A stretch of 64,000 bases of DNA from Pedobacter panaciterrae (GCF_013204795.1 NZ_JABMKW010000018.1:496001-560000), one strand, 5' to 3'. Shown: positions 1-9,163, counted from the stretch's first letter. Program-made: numbers and translations. The notes: generated by a model from the letters alone, not told the origin.

Positions 1-702
1 TAGTTCTGGACGTAAACTTACCGGATTAACATGTGTGCGGCCAAAGGTTAGTAAAGAGTAGATCTGGTCGTATAGGATATATAGGGGCTTTTCGTTTGCT
101 CCTCTTGATTTGTTTTCTTCAATCACCACTTCACAGATCTCTTCAAGCTGCTCCTGAGTAAACATTGTACCGGTAGGATTTAATGGAGAACAGAGCGCAA
201 GTAACGTTGCTCCTTTTAAATGTGGCCTTAACTGATCTGCAGTGGGCATAAAGTTATTCTCTACCGTAGTTACTACAGCTATACCTTTTGCTGATGAAAG
301 GTGACAATAATGATTATTATTCCATGATGGTGCAGGATAAATCACCTTATCGCCAGGATCAATTAAAGCGAGGTAAGTGGCATAGATCAAGGGTCTTGAA
401 CCTCCTGCAATTAAAATATCAGATACAGCATAGTTCAATGAATACCTGTCCTTTAAAATGTCTACTACCGTTTCGCGAAGGGGTAAGATACCATCAGCAG
501 GCGGATAATTGGTATGGTTATGATGGTAAGCATCAATAATCTCGTCTTTAAGTTCAGCAGGGATTGGAAAAATCGAAGGATCAAAATCTCCAATGGTCAG
601 GTTTGCAATCTGCGCTCCTTTTCGCTTCATATCATTAACCTCGTTACCAATTTTAATGATTTCAGAGCCTATAAGGGTGTTTGCTAATACTGATACATTC
701 AT
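1..702 (-). CDS. PLP-dependent class I/II aminotransferase (partial, runs off the window)
   Basis: The N-terminal 234 residues are visible; the C-terminal part, including the expected PLP-binding lysine, lies outside the window. The reading frame from the ATG at 700-702 is open to base 1. The fold-type I aminotransferase signature NPTG (preceded by CSPL) and a downstream YDQIY, matching the usual D-x-x-Y that holds the PLP ring, are seen. The N-terminal part reads as an aspartate/aromatic-type aminotransferase. It starts 20 bases after argH and is on the same strand, so it is probably the last visible gene of the arginine operon; an aspartate aminotransferase there could supply aspartate to ArgG, but substrate cannot be told from this fragment. 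Confidence 0.85.
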   Translation of the reverse strand, partial: MNVSVLANTLIGSEIIKIGNEVNDMKRKGAQIANLTIGDFDPSIFPIPAELKDEIIDAYHHNHTNYPPADGILPLRETVVDILKDRYSLNYAVSDILIAGGSRPLIYATYLALIDPGDKVIYPAPSWNNNHYCHLSSAKGIAVVTTVENNFMPTADQLRPHLKGATLLALCSPLNPTGTMFTQEQLEEICEVVIEENKSRGANEKPLYILYDQIYSLLTFGRTHVNPVSLRPEL

Positions 703-722
703 TTCTTATGCTTTATTTATAG

Positions 723-2054
723 TTAAGATAGCAATTGCTGAATAGCTTCTTTGGTTTTTTCAAATTTAAACTGAGACAGGATCTCGTCCATCATGTCTTC
801 AATATCACTATTGCATAGGTTGCCAATGCTTCCCTCATGAGTATGGTGTATTTCTGTGCCAGGTATAAATGTTCCGTTCTCTATTGACTCACCTACGATT
901 TTATAGGCCTCTCTGAAAGGAGTCCCTTTTAATGCCAATTCATTTACCACTTCTACACTAAACAAGTATGCATACTTTTTATCAGCCAATATATTGTCTT
1001 TAACAGTGATGTTTTGCAACATGAAAGTGGTCATCTCCAAACACTCGTTTAATGAGGTAATTGCAGGAAATAGATTTTCCTTTAATAATTGAAGATCTCT
1101 ATGGTATCCCGAAGGAAGATTGGTGATCATCATAGCAATTTCGTTTGGCAAAGCCTGTATCTTATTGCAGCGAGAACGAATCAGTTCAAACACATCAGGG
1201 TTTTTCTTATGAGGCATGATGCTAGATCCGGTGGTTAGTTCATCAGGGAAGCTAATGAAACCAAAGTTCTGGTTAATGAATAAGCAAACATCCATAGCCA
1301 TTTTAGCTAATGATGCTGCTACAGATGACATGGCCTGTGCCAGAATGCGTTCAGTTTTCCCTCTACCCATTTGAGCGTACACTACATTATAATTTAGCCT
1401 TTCGAAGCCTAATAATTCAGTAGTCATTGTTCTGTTTAATGGGAAAGAAGAACCATATCCTGCTGCAGATCCTAAAGGGTTTTTATTACAGATCTTCCAT
1501 GCCGCCAGCATTAATTCCATATCATCAACCAAGCTTTCAGCATATGCGCCAAACCACAATCCAAAAGAAGATGGCATTGCTATCTGCAAGTGGGTATAAC
1601 CTGGTAAAAGTTTATCTTTATGCGTGTTGCTTAATTCCAGTAGCTGGCCAAATAAAACAGAAGTGTTGCCAACCATTTCTTCGATGCAGCTTCTAAAGAA
1701 AAGTTTAAGATCAACTAAGACCTGGTCATTACGAGATCTACCGCTATGGATCTTTTTACCCGCATCTCCAATTCGTTGGGTAAGCAGCCATTCTACCTGA
1801 GAATGTACATCTTCTACCGTATCATCAATAGTAAATTTACCGGCTTCAATATCGGCATAGATATTTTTAAGTTCTTTTTGAATTGCCTTAAGCTCATCCG
1901 CGGTAAGTAATCCTATACTTTCAAGCATTTCAACATGTGCAAGGGAACCAAGCACATCAAAAGCAGCCATTTGCAAATCCAATTCCCTGTCTTTACCGAC
2001 GGTAAAGGTTTCAATATCTTTATTTACGTTTACGTTTTTTTGCCAGATCTTCAT
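723..2054 (-). CDS. argH: Argininosuccinate lyase
   Basis: Catalyses the last step of arginine synthesis, splitting argininosuccinate into arginine and fumarate in the cytoplasm as a homotetramer. The 443 residues match the usual length (about 450). The fumarase/aspartase superfamily signature GSSIMPHKKNP is at residues 276-286, HSGRSRNDQV at 103-112 and the catalytic T-H region (YTHLQ) near 153-157. It lies 30 bases downstream of argE and 20 bases upstream of the aminotransferase, inside the minus-strand arginine operon. The ATG at 2054 gives the expected N-terminus (KIWQK...). Identification is secure. Confidence 0.97.
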   Translation of the reverse strand: MKIWQKNVNVNKDIETFTVGKDRELDLQMAAFDVLGSLAHVEMLESIGLLTADELKAIQKELKNIYADIEAGKFTIDDTVEDVHSQVEWLLTQRIGDAGKKIHSGRSRNDQVLVDLKLFFRSCIEEMVGNTSVLFGQLLELSNTHKDKLLPGYTHLQIAMPSSFGLWFGAYAESLVDDMELMLAAWKICNKNPLGSAAGYGSSFPLNRTMTTELLGFERLNYNVVYAQMGRGKTERILAQAMSSVAASLAKMAMDVCLFINQNFGFISFPDELTTGSSIMPHKKNPDVFELIRSRCNKIQALPNEIAMMITNLPSGYHRDLQLLKENLFPAITSLNECLEMTTFMLQNITVKDNILADKKYAYLFSVEVVNELALKGTPFREAYKIVGESIENGTFIPGTEIHHTHEGSIGNLCNSDIEDMMDEILSQFKFEKTKEAIQQLLS

Positions 2055-2084
2055 TATAATCTATTATAGATACCAAAAATACAA

Positions 2085-3152
2085 TTATTTGCCCTTTATT
2101 ACCGGCTTAAGCATTTCAATATAAAGCTCAATCCCCTCGGCAATCTCGTTTACATAAACGTATTCATCAGCCATATGAGAACGTGCTGAATCGCCAGGAC
2201 CAACCTTTACTGAAGGGATACTCAACAAAGCCTGATCTGAAGTTGTTGGAGATCCGTAAGTTGTTCTTCCAAGTGCAATGCCCGACTGAACCAACGGATG
2301 TTCTTTATCTATTGATGATGGTTTTAATCTTATAGATCTTGGAGTTACTTCACAATCTACATTGGTACGGATAATTTTTAATACCTCTTCATTGGTATAG
2401 GCATCTGTTACGCGGACATCTACAGTAAAAGTACATGTAGCCGGAACAACATTATGCTGAGAGCCGGCATTGATGATTGTAACCGACATTTTTAACGGAC
2501 CAAATACCTCAGAGATTTTAGAAAAGCGGTAGTTTCTGAACCACTCAATATCTTTAAGGGCTTTATAAATTGCATTGTCTCCTTCCTCACGTGCAGCATG
2601 TCCCGCTTTTCCCGTTGAAGTACAGTCTAATACTAACAACCCACGTTCAGCAATTGCAAGATTCATTTGCGTAGGCTCCCCTACTATCGCAAATTCCAGT
2701 TCACCTAAATCAGGGAGTACACATTCCAAACCGTTGTTACCTGAAATTTCTTCTTCGGCCGTTGTAGCCAAACAAATGTTATAGCTCAATTCTTCCTGAT
2801 TATAAAAGTAGAGAAATGTTGCAATAAGCGATACCAGGCATCCTCCTGCATCATTACTTCCCAACCCGTATAATTTGCCGTCTTCAATAGCTGCATCATA
2901 AGGATCACGCGTATAGCCTGAATTTGGCTTTACGGTATCATGATGAGAATTTAAAAGCAAGGTAGGTTTACGCTTATCAAAGTGCTTATTATATGCCCAG
3001 ATGTTATTAAGCTTCCGGTAAGTTTTTATATCACGTTGCTGCAAAAACTGTTCAATCGCATCAGCCGTCTTATCTTCCTCTTTACTAAAAGACTGAATGC
3101 CTATTAGCTCTTTTAACAATTCTAAACTATCTTTTTGCAGTTGTTCTATCAT
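2085..3152 (-). CDS. argE: ArgE-type M20 deacylase (N-acyl-ornithine/N-acyl-citrulline deacylase)
   Basis: An M20 family zinc amidohydrolase of 355 residues. The metal-binding residues are readable: H71 in SHHDT, D101 in GSNDAGG, E133/E134 in TAEEE and E159 in VGEPT. In organisms with an N-acylornithine transcarbamylase, this enzyme removes the acyl group from N-acylcitrulline rather than from acetylornithine, giving citrulline for ArgG. Because the neighbouring transcarbamylase looks like the succinyl-specific type, the physiological substrate here is inferred to be N-succinylcitrulline. It is 6 bases downstream of proC in the operon. The exact acyl group is not shown by this sequence. Confidence 0.9.
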   Translation of the reverse strand: MIEQLQKDSLELLKELIGIQSFSKEEDKTADAIEQFLQQRDIKTYRKLNNIWAYNKHFDKRKPTLLLNSHHDTVKPNSGYTRDPYDAAIEDGKLYGLGSNDAGGCLVSLIATFLYFYNQEELSYNICLATTAEEEISGNNGLECVLPDLGELEFAIVGEPTQMNLAIAERGLLVLDCTSTGKAGHAAREEGDNAIYKALKDIEWFRNYRFSKISEVFGPLKMSVTIINAGSQHNVVPATCTFTVDVRVTDAYTNEEVLKIIRTNVDCEVTPRSIRLKPSSIDKEHPLVQSGIALGRTTYGSPTTSDQALLSIPSVKVGPGDSARSHMADEYVYVNEIAEGIELYIEMLKPVIKGK

Positions 3153-3158
3153 AAGTAA

Positions 3159-3977
3159 TTATTCTTTAGTGTATAAAGCCCCGGCTTTGATTGCCGATAA
3201 CTTAATACCTTTAATTAAAGATGAGCTGAAGCCATTATGCTCCATCTCGTTTAATCCTGCTATTGTACACCCTTTAGGGGAAGTAACTTTATCGATTTCC
3301 TGTTCAGGGTGTGACTGCATTTGCAATAGCAGATCCGCAGCACCTTTTGCCGTTTGCACAGCCATTTTTAATGCTTCATCGGCATGGAAGCCAATTTCCA
3401 CTCCACCCTGTGAAGCTGCTCTTATTGCACGTAAGAAAAAGGCAATTCCACAGGCACATAGTGCAGTTGCAGAAGTCATCAGGTCCTCGTTAATTTTAAC
3501 AACAGCCCCAACAGTTTCAAACATTCTAACGACCTCATCTACGTTCTCTTTAGACGCATTATCGGTGGCCACACAAGTCATGGATTGGCCTATAGCTATA
3601 GCTGTATTTGGCATTGCCCTTACAACCTGTACAGCATCTCCCAGTTTATTTCTGATATCAATACAGCTTACACCTGATGCAACAGAAATGAAAACCTGTT
3701 TCTTTGGATCAACAGCTGGGCGTATTTGATCTAATAATTGATTCAATTGCTGAGGCAAAACCGCCAGAACAATAATATCAGCCGCAGCAACTACGGCAGC
3801 ATTTTCGCCGCTAACCATAAATCCCTGATCAGAAAATGCAGTTAAATTAGAAACATTGCGCCTAGTCAAAGTAATCTGACCGGGTTCTGCATAACTCGCC
3901 TTAACTAGCCCTTTGGCTAAAGAGACACCAATATTTCCGCTTCCTAAAATGGCAATACTGCCTTTAAACTGGTTCAT
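3159..3977 (-). CDS. proC: Pyrroline-5-carboxylate reductase family protein
   Basis: Expected to reduce pyrroline-5-carboxylate to proline with NAD(P)H. The 272 residues match ProC length. The Rossmann nucleotide motif GSGNIG is at about residues 12-17 and the VRAMPNTA segment, typical of the family, is near 120. The usual GSGPAY-type segment of the substrate site reads CACGIAF here, a noticeable departure from the textbook family. The gene sits 2 bases from argB and 6 bases from argE, so it is co-transcribed with arginine genes; a shared glutamate-semialdehyde link between proline and arginine routes explains the pairing in general. Family assignment is firm; full activity is assumed. Confidence 0.9.
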   Translation of the reverse strand: MNQFKGSIAILGSGNIGVSLAKGLVKASYAEPGQITLTRRNVSNLTAFSDQGFMVSGENAAVVAAADIIVLAVLPQQLNQLLDQIRPAVDPKKQVFISVASGVSCIDIRNKLGDAVQVVRAMPNTAIAIGQSMTCVATDNASKENVDEVVRMFETVGAVVKINEDLMTSATALCACGIAFFLRAIRAASQGGVEIGFHADEALKMAVQTAKGAADLLLQMQSHPEQEIDKVTSPKGCTIAGLNEMEHNGFSSSLIKGIKLSAIKAGALYTKE

Positions 3978-3979
3978 AA

Positions 3980-4768
3980 TTATCTGATTAATCGGGTTCC
4001 GAAATTCTGTTGATCTATTTGTGGCAATTCATCTGCTTTGCCAATATATACTGCACTAACTCCACTTTTTATAGCTTCAAAAGCATTATGTAATTTAGGT
4101 ATCATTCCGCCCGAAACTACGCCTTCATTTTTCAGGGTTTCAAATTCACCCATTCTAATCACCGGTACTAAAGACTGGTCATCATCAATATCCCTCATTA
4201 CTCCGCGCTTTTCGAAACAGTAAATTAAAGACGTATCATAAAGGGAAGACATAGCAACAGCAACTGCAGATGCAATCGTATCTGCATTGGTATTTAGCAA
4301 TTGTGAAGCACCATCATGGGTTATCGCACACAATACAGGAACCAGGCCAGCCTTTAGCAGGCTATCTAAAGTATCTGAGGAAACGGAAGTCTCATCAAGA
4401 TCTCCAACAAAACCATAATCAATATCCTTTACAGGTCTTTTAACAGCTTTTATTATGTTTCCGTCTGCGCCGGTTAAGCCAATAGCATTGCTGCCCTTAG
4501 CCTGTAACTGGGCAACCATATTCTTATTAATCAATCCGGCATAAACCATGGTAACTATCCGAAGCGTTTCTATATCAGTTATACGCCTTCCTTCTACCAT
4601 TTTGGCCTCTACGCCCAATGAAACCCCCAGTTCAGTTGCAATTTTACCGCCGCCATGAATTAAAATCTTATCTCCGGGAAGCGCTGTAAAATCAAGCAAA
4701 AACTGATGTAGTTTTTCTGAATTATCTATAACATTCCCGCCGATTTTAATTACACTGAGTTTCTTCAT
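3980..4768 (-). CDS. argB: N-acetyl(succinyl)glutamate kinase
   Basis: An amino-acid kinase family enzyme that phosphorylates the gamma-carboxyl of N-acylglutamate, the second step of arginine synthesis. The 262 residues match ArgB. The N-terminal VIKIGGNVIDN segment and LIHGGGKIA (phosphate-binding glycines) are visible, as is the NTNADT-like stretch near residue 160 found in the family. It is 2 bases upstream of proC and 15 bases downstream of argF'. Whether the natural substrate carries an acetyl or succinyl group depends on the route used here; see the transcarbamylase entry. Confidence 0.95.
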   Translation of the reverse strand: MKKLSVIKIGGNVIDNSEKLHQFLLDFTALPGDKILIHGGGKIATELGVSLGVEAKMVEGRRITDIETLRIVTMVYAGLINKNMVAQLQAKGSNAIGLTGADGNIIKAVKRPVKDIDYGFVGDLDETSVSSDTLDSLLKAGLVPVLCAITHDGASQLLNTNADTIASAVAVAMSSLYDTSLIYCFEKRGVMRDIDDDQSLVPVIRMGEFETLKNEGVVSGGMIPKLHNAFEAIKSGVSAVYIGKADELPQIDQQNFGTRLIR

Positions 4769-4783
4769 ATGGTTACCAGATTA

Positions 4784-5746
4784 TTATAATTTTTCTAACA
4801 TTTGTTTTAATACGGCCTGTGCTGCCCATAAACGATTTCCCGCTTCATGGATAACCAACGAGTTAGGGCCATCCAATATTTCAGAAGAGAGTTCAAGGTC
4901 TCTGCGAACAGGCAGGCAATGCATTACTTTTGCATTATTTGTGCCTACTAATTTCTCATTATTAAGCATCCATCCTTCCGGATAGGTAAGTACTTTTCCG
5001 TACTCCTTAAAGCTAGACCAATTTTTAACATAAATATAATCCGCCCCTTTTAATGCTTCATCTAAACTATGTGTAATGGTTGCACCAGGAGTAAAATCTT
5101 CACTTAATTCATATCCTTTTGGCTGAGCAATGGTAAAATCAAGCATTCCATCCACTTGAGCCTTACACATCCATTCTGCAAATGAGTTAGGAACTGCCTG
5201 AGGCAAGGCCTTAATGTGGGGTGCCCATGCTAGTACCACTTTTGGTCTAGCTGCACCACCCCAGGTCTCTTTAATTGTAACAAGATCAGCTAAACTTTGT
5301 AAAGGGTGACGGGTAGCACTTTCTAAACTGACTACAGGAACATTACAATATTTAATGAATTTATTAAAAAAGTCCTCATTATAATCTTCATCTCTGTTTA
5401 TCAGCTTAGGAAAAGAACGCAAGCCTAAAATGTCGCAATATTGCCCCATTACAGCTGCTGCCTCACGAATATGTTCAACAGTAGTTCCGTTCATTACCAC
5501 ACCATCTTGTGTTTCTAATGCCCAGCCCTCTTTATCCATATTCATCACCATCACATTCATACCAAGGTTTAGTGCAGCCTTTTGAGTACTCAAACGCGTG
5601 CGCAAACTTGGATTTAGAAAAACCAGACCAAGAGTCTTATTCTTTCCTAAATGCTGATGCGAATAAGGGTTTTCCTTTAGTGCCAATGCGTCTTTAACCA
5701 ATTGGCCGATGTCTTGTACATCATTTACTGAGGTGAATTGGTTCAT
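4784..5746 (-). CDS. argF': N-succinylornithine transcarbamylase (argF' type)
   Basis: Transfers the carbamoyl group from carbamoyl phosphate to an N-acylornithine, giving N-acylcitrulline. The 320 residues contain FLNPSLRTRLST (residues 43-54), where canonical ornithine transcarbamylases have STRT; S-L-R-T is characteristic of the N-acyl/N-succinyl branch. Position 90, which separates acetyl-specific (Glu92 of the Xanthomonas enzyme) from succinyl-specific (Pro90 of the Bacteroides fragilis enzyme) forms, is valine here, in NGTTVEH; published replacement of that Glu by Val makes the enzyme succinyl-specific. Alignment of this position was done by eye. It overlaps argD by 4 bases (ATG within the argD end). 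Confidence 0.92.
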   Translation of the reverse strand: MNQFTSVNDVQDIGQLVKDALALKENPYSHQHLGKNKTLGLVFLNPSLRTRLSTQKAALNLGMNVMVMNMDKEGWALETQDGVVMNGTTVEHIREAAAVMGQYCDILGLRSFPKLINRDEDYNEDFFNKFIKYCNVPVVSLESATRHPLQSLADLVTIKETWGGAARPKVVLAWAPHIKALPQAVPNSFAEWMCKAQVDGMLDFTIAQPKGYELSEDFTPGATITHSLDEALKGADYIYVKNWSSFKEYGKVLTYPEGWMLNNEKLVGTNNAKVMHCLPVRRDLELSSEILDGPNSLVIHEAGNRLWAAQAVLKQMLEKL

Positions 5747-6876
5747 CCTTTTAAAGCAATTTTAAATTCTTTCAAAAATTGATCTGCTTGATCCTTAGTT
5801 AAATTTAATGCAGGCAAAAGTCTAATTACGTTAGGCTTAGCTTCACCTGTAAATATTTTATGTTTAAATAAAAGCTCTTTTTTAACGTGTGAAAGGCTTT
5901 CAGGAAGGTCTATGCCTATCATTAAACCACGTCCACGTACTTCCTTTACTTCTTCAATTTTCTTTAATTCCTCGATCAGGTAGCTTCCTACTGTTTCGGC
6001 GTTTTTCAATAAATCATTTTGTTCAATGATCTCAAGAACAGCCAAAGCAGCTGCGCAAGCAAGGTGGTTACCGCCAAAAGTAGTACCCAGCATACCATGC
6101 CAAGGCTTAAATTTTGGTGCAATAGAAATTCCGGCTACAGGGAAACCGTTGCCCATTCCTTTTGCCATAGTGTAAACATCAGCGTTAACACCGGCATAAT
6201 CATGAGAATAGAACATTCCTGTTCTGCCATAGCCACACTGAACACTGTCTGCTATGTAAACCGAATTATACTGATCACAAAGGAAACGGATCTTTTGTAA
6301 AAAGCTTATCGAAGCTTCTTTTATACCGCCAACACCTTGAATCCCTTCAATAATTACAGCTGCAATATCATTTCCAAATTCAGCAAATGCCTGCTCCAGG
6401 GCAGCTGTATCATTATGAGGAAGAAAAACAATATTATCGGTTTCATTTACTGGAGCAATAATTTTAGGGTTATCAGTAGCCGAAACTGCTAAAGATGTTC
6501 TACCATGAAATGCGCCTTTAAAGGCAATTATTTTCTTTCTGCCATTGTAAAAAGAAGCTAATTTTAAAGCATTTTCATTAGCCTCTGCACCAGAGTTACA
6601 CAAAAACAATTGATAGTCTGTTTTTCCGGAAACCTTTCCTAATTGTTCAGCTAACTGCACTTGTAAAGGAATCTTAACAGAATTAGAATAAAAACCAACC
6701 TTATTAAGCTGGTCGGTTAAACGCTGCACATAGTGCGGATGGGTATGGCCTATTGAAATAACAGCATGTCCGCCATAAAGGTCCAGATATTCTTGTCCTT
6801 CAGCATCCCAAACGGTACTGCCTTGTGCTTTTACTATTTCTATATTATTTAATGGATATACGTCGAATAAGTTCAT
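5743..6876 (-). CDS. argD: N-acylornithine aminotransferase
   Basis: Class III PLP aminotransferase converting N-acylglutamate semialdehyde to N-acylornithine with glutamate as amino donor. The 377 residues contain NSGAEANE (94-101), FKGAFHGRT (119-127), IIEGIQGVGG, and the PLP lysine K239 in MAKGMGNGFP. The usual DEVQTGxGRTG reads DSVQCGYGRTG here; D210 is kept. It overlaps argF' by 4 bases, indicating translational coupling. The 121-base gap to argC on its 5' side is filled by a long palindrome (see repeat entry), so argD may also be the head of a sub-transcript. Confidence 0.95.
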   Translation of the reverse strand: MNLFDVYPLNNIEIVKAQGSTVWDAEGQEYLDLYGGHAVISIGHTHPHYVQRLTDQLNKVGFYSNSVKIPLQVQLAEQLGKVSGKTDYQLFLCNSGAEANENALKLASFYNGRKKIIAFKGAFHGRTSLAVSATDNPKIIAPVNETDNIVFLPHNDTAALEQAFAEFGNDIAAVIIEGIQGVGGIKEASISFLQKIRFLCDQYNSVYIADSVQCGYGRTGMFYSHDYAGVNADVYTMAKGMGNGFPVAGISIAPKFKPWHGMLGTTFGGNHLACAAALAVLEIIEQNDLLKNAETVGSYLIEELKKIEEVKEVRGRGLMIGIDLPESLSHVKKELLFKHKIFTGEAKPNVIRLLPALNLTKDQADQFLKEFKIALKG

Positions 6877-6896
6877 TTTTTTAGATTTTTGCTCCG

Positions 6897-6987
6897 CGTC
6901 ATCCTGAATTTATTTCAGGATCTCGAAGTAGCATGGGTTAAATGGTTAAATGGAAATCCGGGATCCTGAAATAAATTCAGGATGACG
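6897..6987. repeat. REP-like palindrome between argC and argD
   Basis: Two arms of 26 bases form a perfect inverted repeat: the left arm at 6897-6922 begins CGTCATCCTGAATTTATTTC and the right arm is at 6962-6987. Each arm is also a small hairpin by itself (CCTGAA/TTCAGG). The 39-base centre contains GAAGTAGCAT, which recurs in the centre of a palindrome with different arms at 46980-47050. One arm recurs alone at 19435-19463. No U-tract follows, so it is not an ordinary intrinsic terminator; it could still affect operon mRNA processing between argC and argD. Confidence 0.9.
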
Positions 6988-6997
6988 AAACAACAAA

Positions 6998-7969
6998 TTA
7001 AAATGCAGCTGCTTTTAGCCGGAGTCCAGTACCTTCTTCTAATCCAAATATCAAATTCATATTTTGTACTGCCTGCCCACTTGCTCCTTTTAACAAATTA
7101 TCTATTATACTTACAATAAAGAGTTTATTGCCATGTTTTTCTACATGCACTAATCCTTTATTTGTATTTACCACCTGTTTTAAATCAATATTTCTTTTAC
7201 TTACATGAGTAAAAGGATGTGATGCATAAAAATCTTCATAGATACGCTGTGCCTCCTCTGCAGTCAAATCACTCTCAAGATACATTGCTGCCAAAATACC
7301 TCTTGTAAAATCACCACGTTGCGGAATAAAGTTTAAAACTTCATTAAAACCGGGCTCAAGTTGTTTCAAACTCTCTCCTATCTCATTAAGATGCTGATGT
7401 TCAAAAGCTTTGTATACTGATAAGTTGTTATTGCGCCAGCTAAAATGAGAGGTTGAAGCCAAGCTTTGTCCAGCTCCGGTTGATCCTGTTGTTGCGTTGA
7501 TATGCACTTCGCTTTTCAACAAACCCTTTGATGCCAAAGGCAGTAGTCCCAACTGAATACAAGTTGCAAAACAACCCGGATTAGCAATATAACTTGCCTT
7601 CTGTATTGCTTCACGATTTAATTCCGGTAAGCCATACACCCATTTATTTCCGGCATTCACTTTTAGTCTGAAATCCTGACTCAAGTCAATTATCTTAATG
7701 CTGCTATCAATAACGTTTGCAGCTAAAAATTTCTTAGCATCACCGTGTCCTACACAAAGAAACAAAACATCAATATCCGACGATAATTCATCTGTAAAGC
7801 GCAAGTCAGTATCGCCAAATAAATCTGTATGCACATCCGAAATATGGTTTCCGGCATTACTGTTACTATTTACGAATACAATATCAACAATTGGATGGTT
7901 CACAAGAATACGAAGCATCTCGCCACCTGTATATCCTGCACCGCCAACTATACCTGCTCTAATCTTCAT
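6998..7969 (-). CDS. argC: N-acyl-gamma-glutamyl-phosphate reductase
   Basis: Reduces N-acylglutamyl phosphate to the semialdehyde with NADPH. The 323 residues start with IRAGIVGGAGYTGGE (Rossmann glycine motif) and contain the catalytic cysteine C133 in ANPGCFAT. Length fits the family. Its 5' end overlaps the 3' end of argG by 11 bases, a tight coupling. The REP-like palindrome begins 11 bases downstream of its stop codon. Assignment is secure; the acyl group (acetyl or succinyl) is inferred from the operon. Confidence 0.96.
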   Translation of the reverse strand: MKIRAGIVGGAGYTGGEMLRILVNHPIVDIVFVNSNSNAGNHISDVHTDLFGDTDLRFTDELSSDIDVLFLCVGHGDAKKFLAANVIDSSIKIIDLSQDFRLKVNAGNKWVYGLPELNREAIQKASYIANPGCFATCIQLGLLPLASKGLLKSEVHINATTGSTGAGQSLASTSHFSWRNNNLSVYKAFEHQHLNEIGESLKQLEPGFNEVLNFIPQRGDFTRGILAAMYLESDLTAEEAQRIYEDFYASHPFTHVSKRNIDLKQVVNTNKGLVHVEKHGNKLFIVSIIDNLLKGASGQAVQNMNLIFGLEEGTGLRLKAAAF

Positions 7970-9152
7970 GACTGTTTACTTTATGCCAGATCATTACCTG
8001 GTTACCAAAAATCTTTGAGAAGCCTTTAACATCTTCGCCACTCCATGCGTTGTTCATTTCGCCATAGCTACCGAATTTATTGCTCATCAAATCGTGTTCT
8101 GATTCAATTCCGATAATATTGAAACGATAAGGCAACAACTCAACAAACACATTTCCGCTAACTGTTTTCTGTGTATCGGTTAAAAAAGCCTCAATGTTTC
8201 GCATAATAGGGTCGTGGAATTGACCTTCATGTAACCAGTTACCATAGAAAGACGACAGTTGTTCTTTCCATGAAAGCTGCCATTTTGTTAGAGTATGTTT
8301 TTCTAGCGTATGGTGAGCTTTAATGATCACCATTGGCGCCGCAGCTTCAAAACCCACACGTCCTTTAATTCCTATAATTGTATCACCTACATGGATATCT
8401 CTGCCAATACCATAAGGCTGAGCTATTGCCTGTAATTTCTGAATTGCTCTAACCGGCTCAAAAGTTTCGCCATCAATAGCTACCAGTTCACCCTTAGTAA
8501 AAGTTAAAGTTAATTTGCGAGGTGTTGTTACGGAAACCTGAGTTGGCCATGCTTCTTCTGGCAACGTCTCATTAGAGGTTAAAGTTTCTTTTCCTCCTAC
8601 AGATGTTCCCCATAAACCTTTATTAATAGAATATCTTGCTTTTTCAGCGCTATAATGAACACCATGGTTGCTCAAATACTCTATTTCCGCTTCGCGTGAC
8701 AGCTTTAAATCCCTGATAGGAGTAATAATCTCTACATTCGGAATGATGATATTAAAGATCATATCAAAACGAACCTGATCATTACCTGCACCTGTACTTC
8801 CGTGAGCTACGTAATCAGCACCTATTTTCTTAACATAATTTGCAATTGCAGTAGCCTGACTTACACGTTCTGCACTTACCGATAATGGATAAGTTGCATT
8901 TTTTAACACATTCCCGAAAACCAAATATTTAATACAGCTGTCATAATAGTTTGTCGTTTCGTCAACCACAGCATGAGAAGCTACACCTAAAGCATAAGCA
9001 CGTTTTTCTATTTCCTCTAATTCTTCATCAGAAAAACCACCAGTATTTACAATAACAGAATGCACTTCTAATCCGCGATCCTGGGCTAAATAAATACAGC
9101 AAAATGAGGTATCCAAACCTCCGCTAAACGCTAAAACAACTTTCTTCTTCAT
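7959..9152 (-). CDS. argG: Argininosuccinate synthase
   Basis: Joins citrulline and aspartate using ATP to give argininosuccinate. The 397 residues carry the PP-loop motif AFSGGLDTS near residues 8-16, GNDQVRFD and SVGGKET further on, all expected for the family. The length is near the common bacterial form of about 400 residues and shorter than the E. coli enzyme. It lies 11 bases downstream of the GNAT gene and overlaps argC by 11 bases. Confidence 0.97.
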   Translation of the reverse strand: MKKKVVLAFSGGLDTSFCCIYLAQDRGLEVHSVIVNTGGFSDEELEEIEKRAYALGVASHAVVDETTNYYDSCIKYLVFGNVLKNATYPLSVSAERVSQATAIANYVKKIGADYVAHGSTGAGNDQVRFDMIFNIIIPNVEIITPIRDLKLSREAEIEYLSNHGVHYSAEKARYSINKGLWGTSVGGKETLTSNETLPEEAWPTQVSVTTPRKLTLTFTKGELVAIDGETFEPVRAIQKLQAIAQPYGIGRDIHVGDTIIGIKGRVGFEAAAPMVIIKAHHTLEKHTLTKWQLSWKEQLSSFYGNWLHEGQFHDPIMRNIEAFLTDTQKTVSGNVFVELLPYRFNIIGIESEHDLMSNKFGSYGEMNNAWSGEDVKGFSKIFGNQVMIWHKVNSHED

Positions 9153-9163
9153 CTTTATAACAG

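Noticed and set aside
3097..3729. A 210-codon plus-strand open frame opposite proC and argE
   Set aside because: It is antisense to two well-supported genes, shows no family features and its composition mirrors the coding frame on the other strand.
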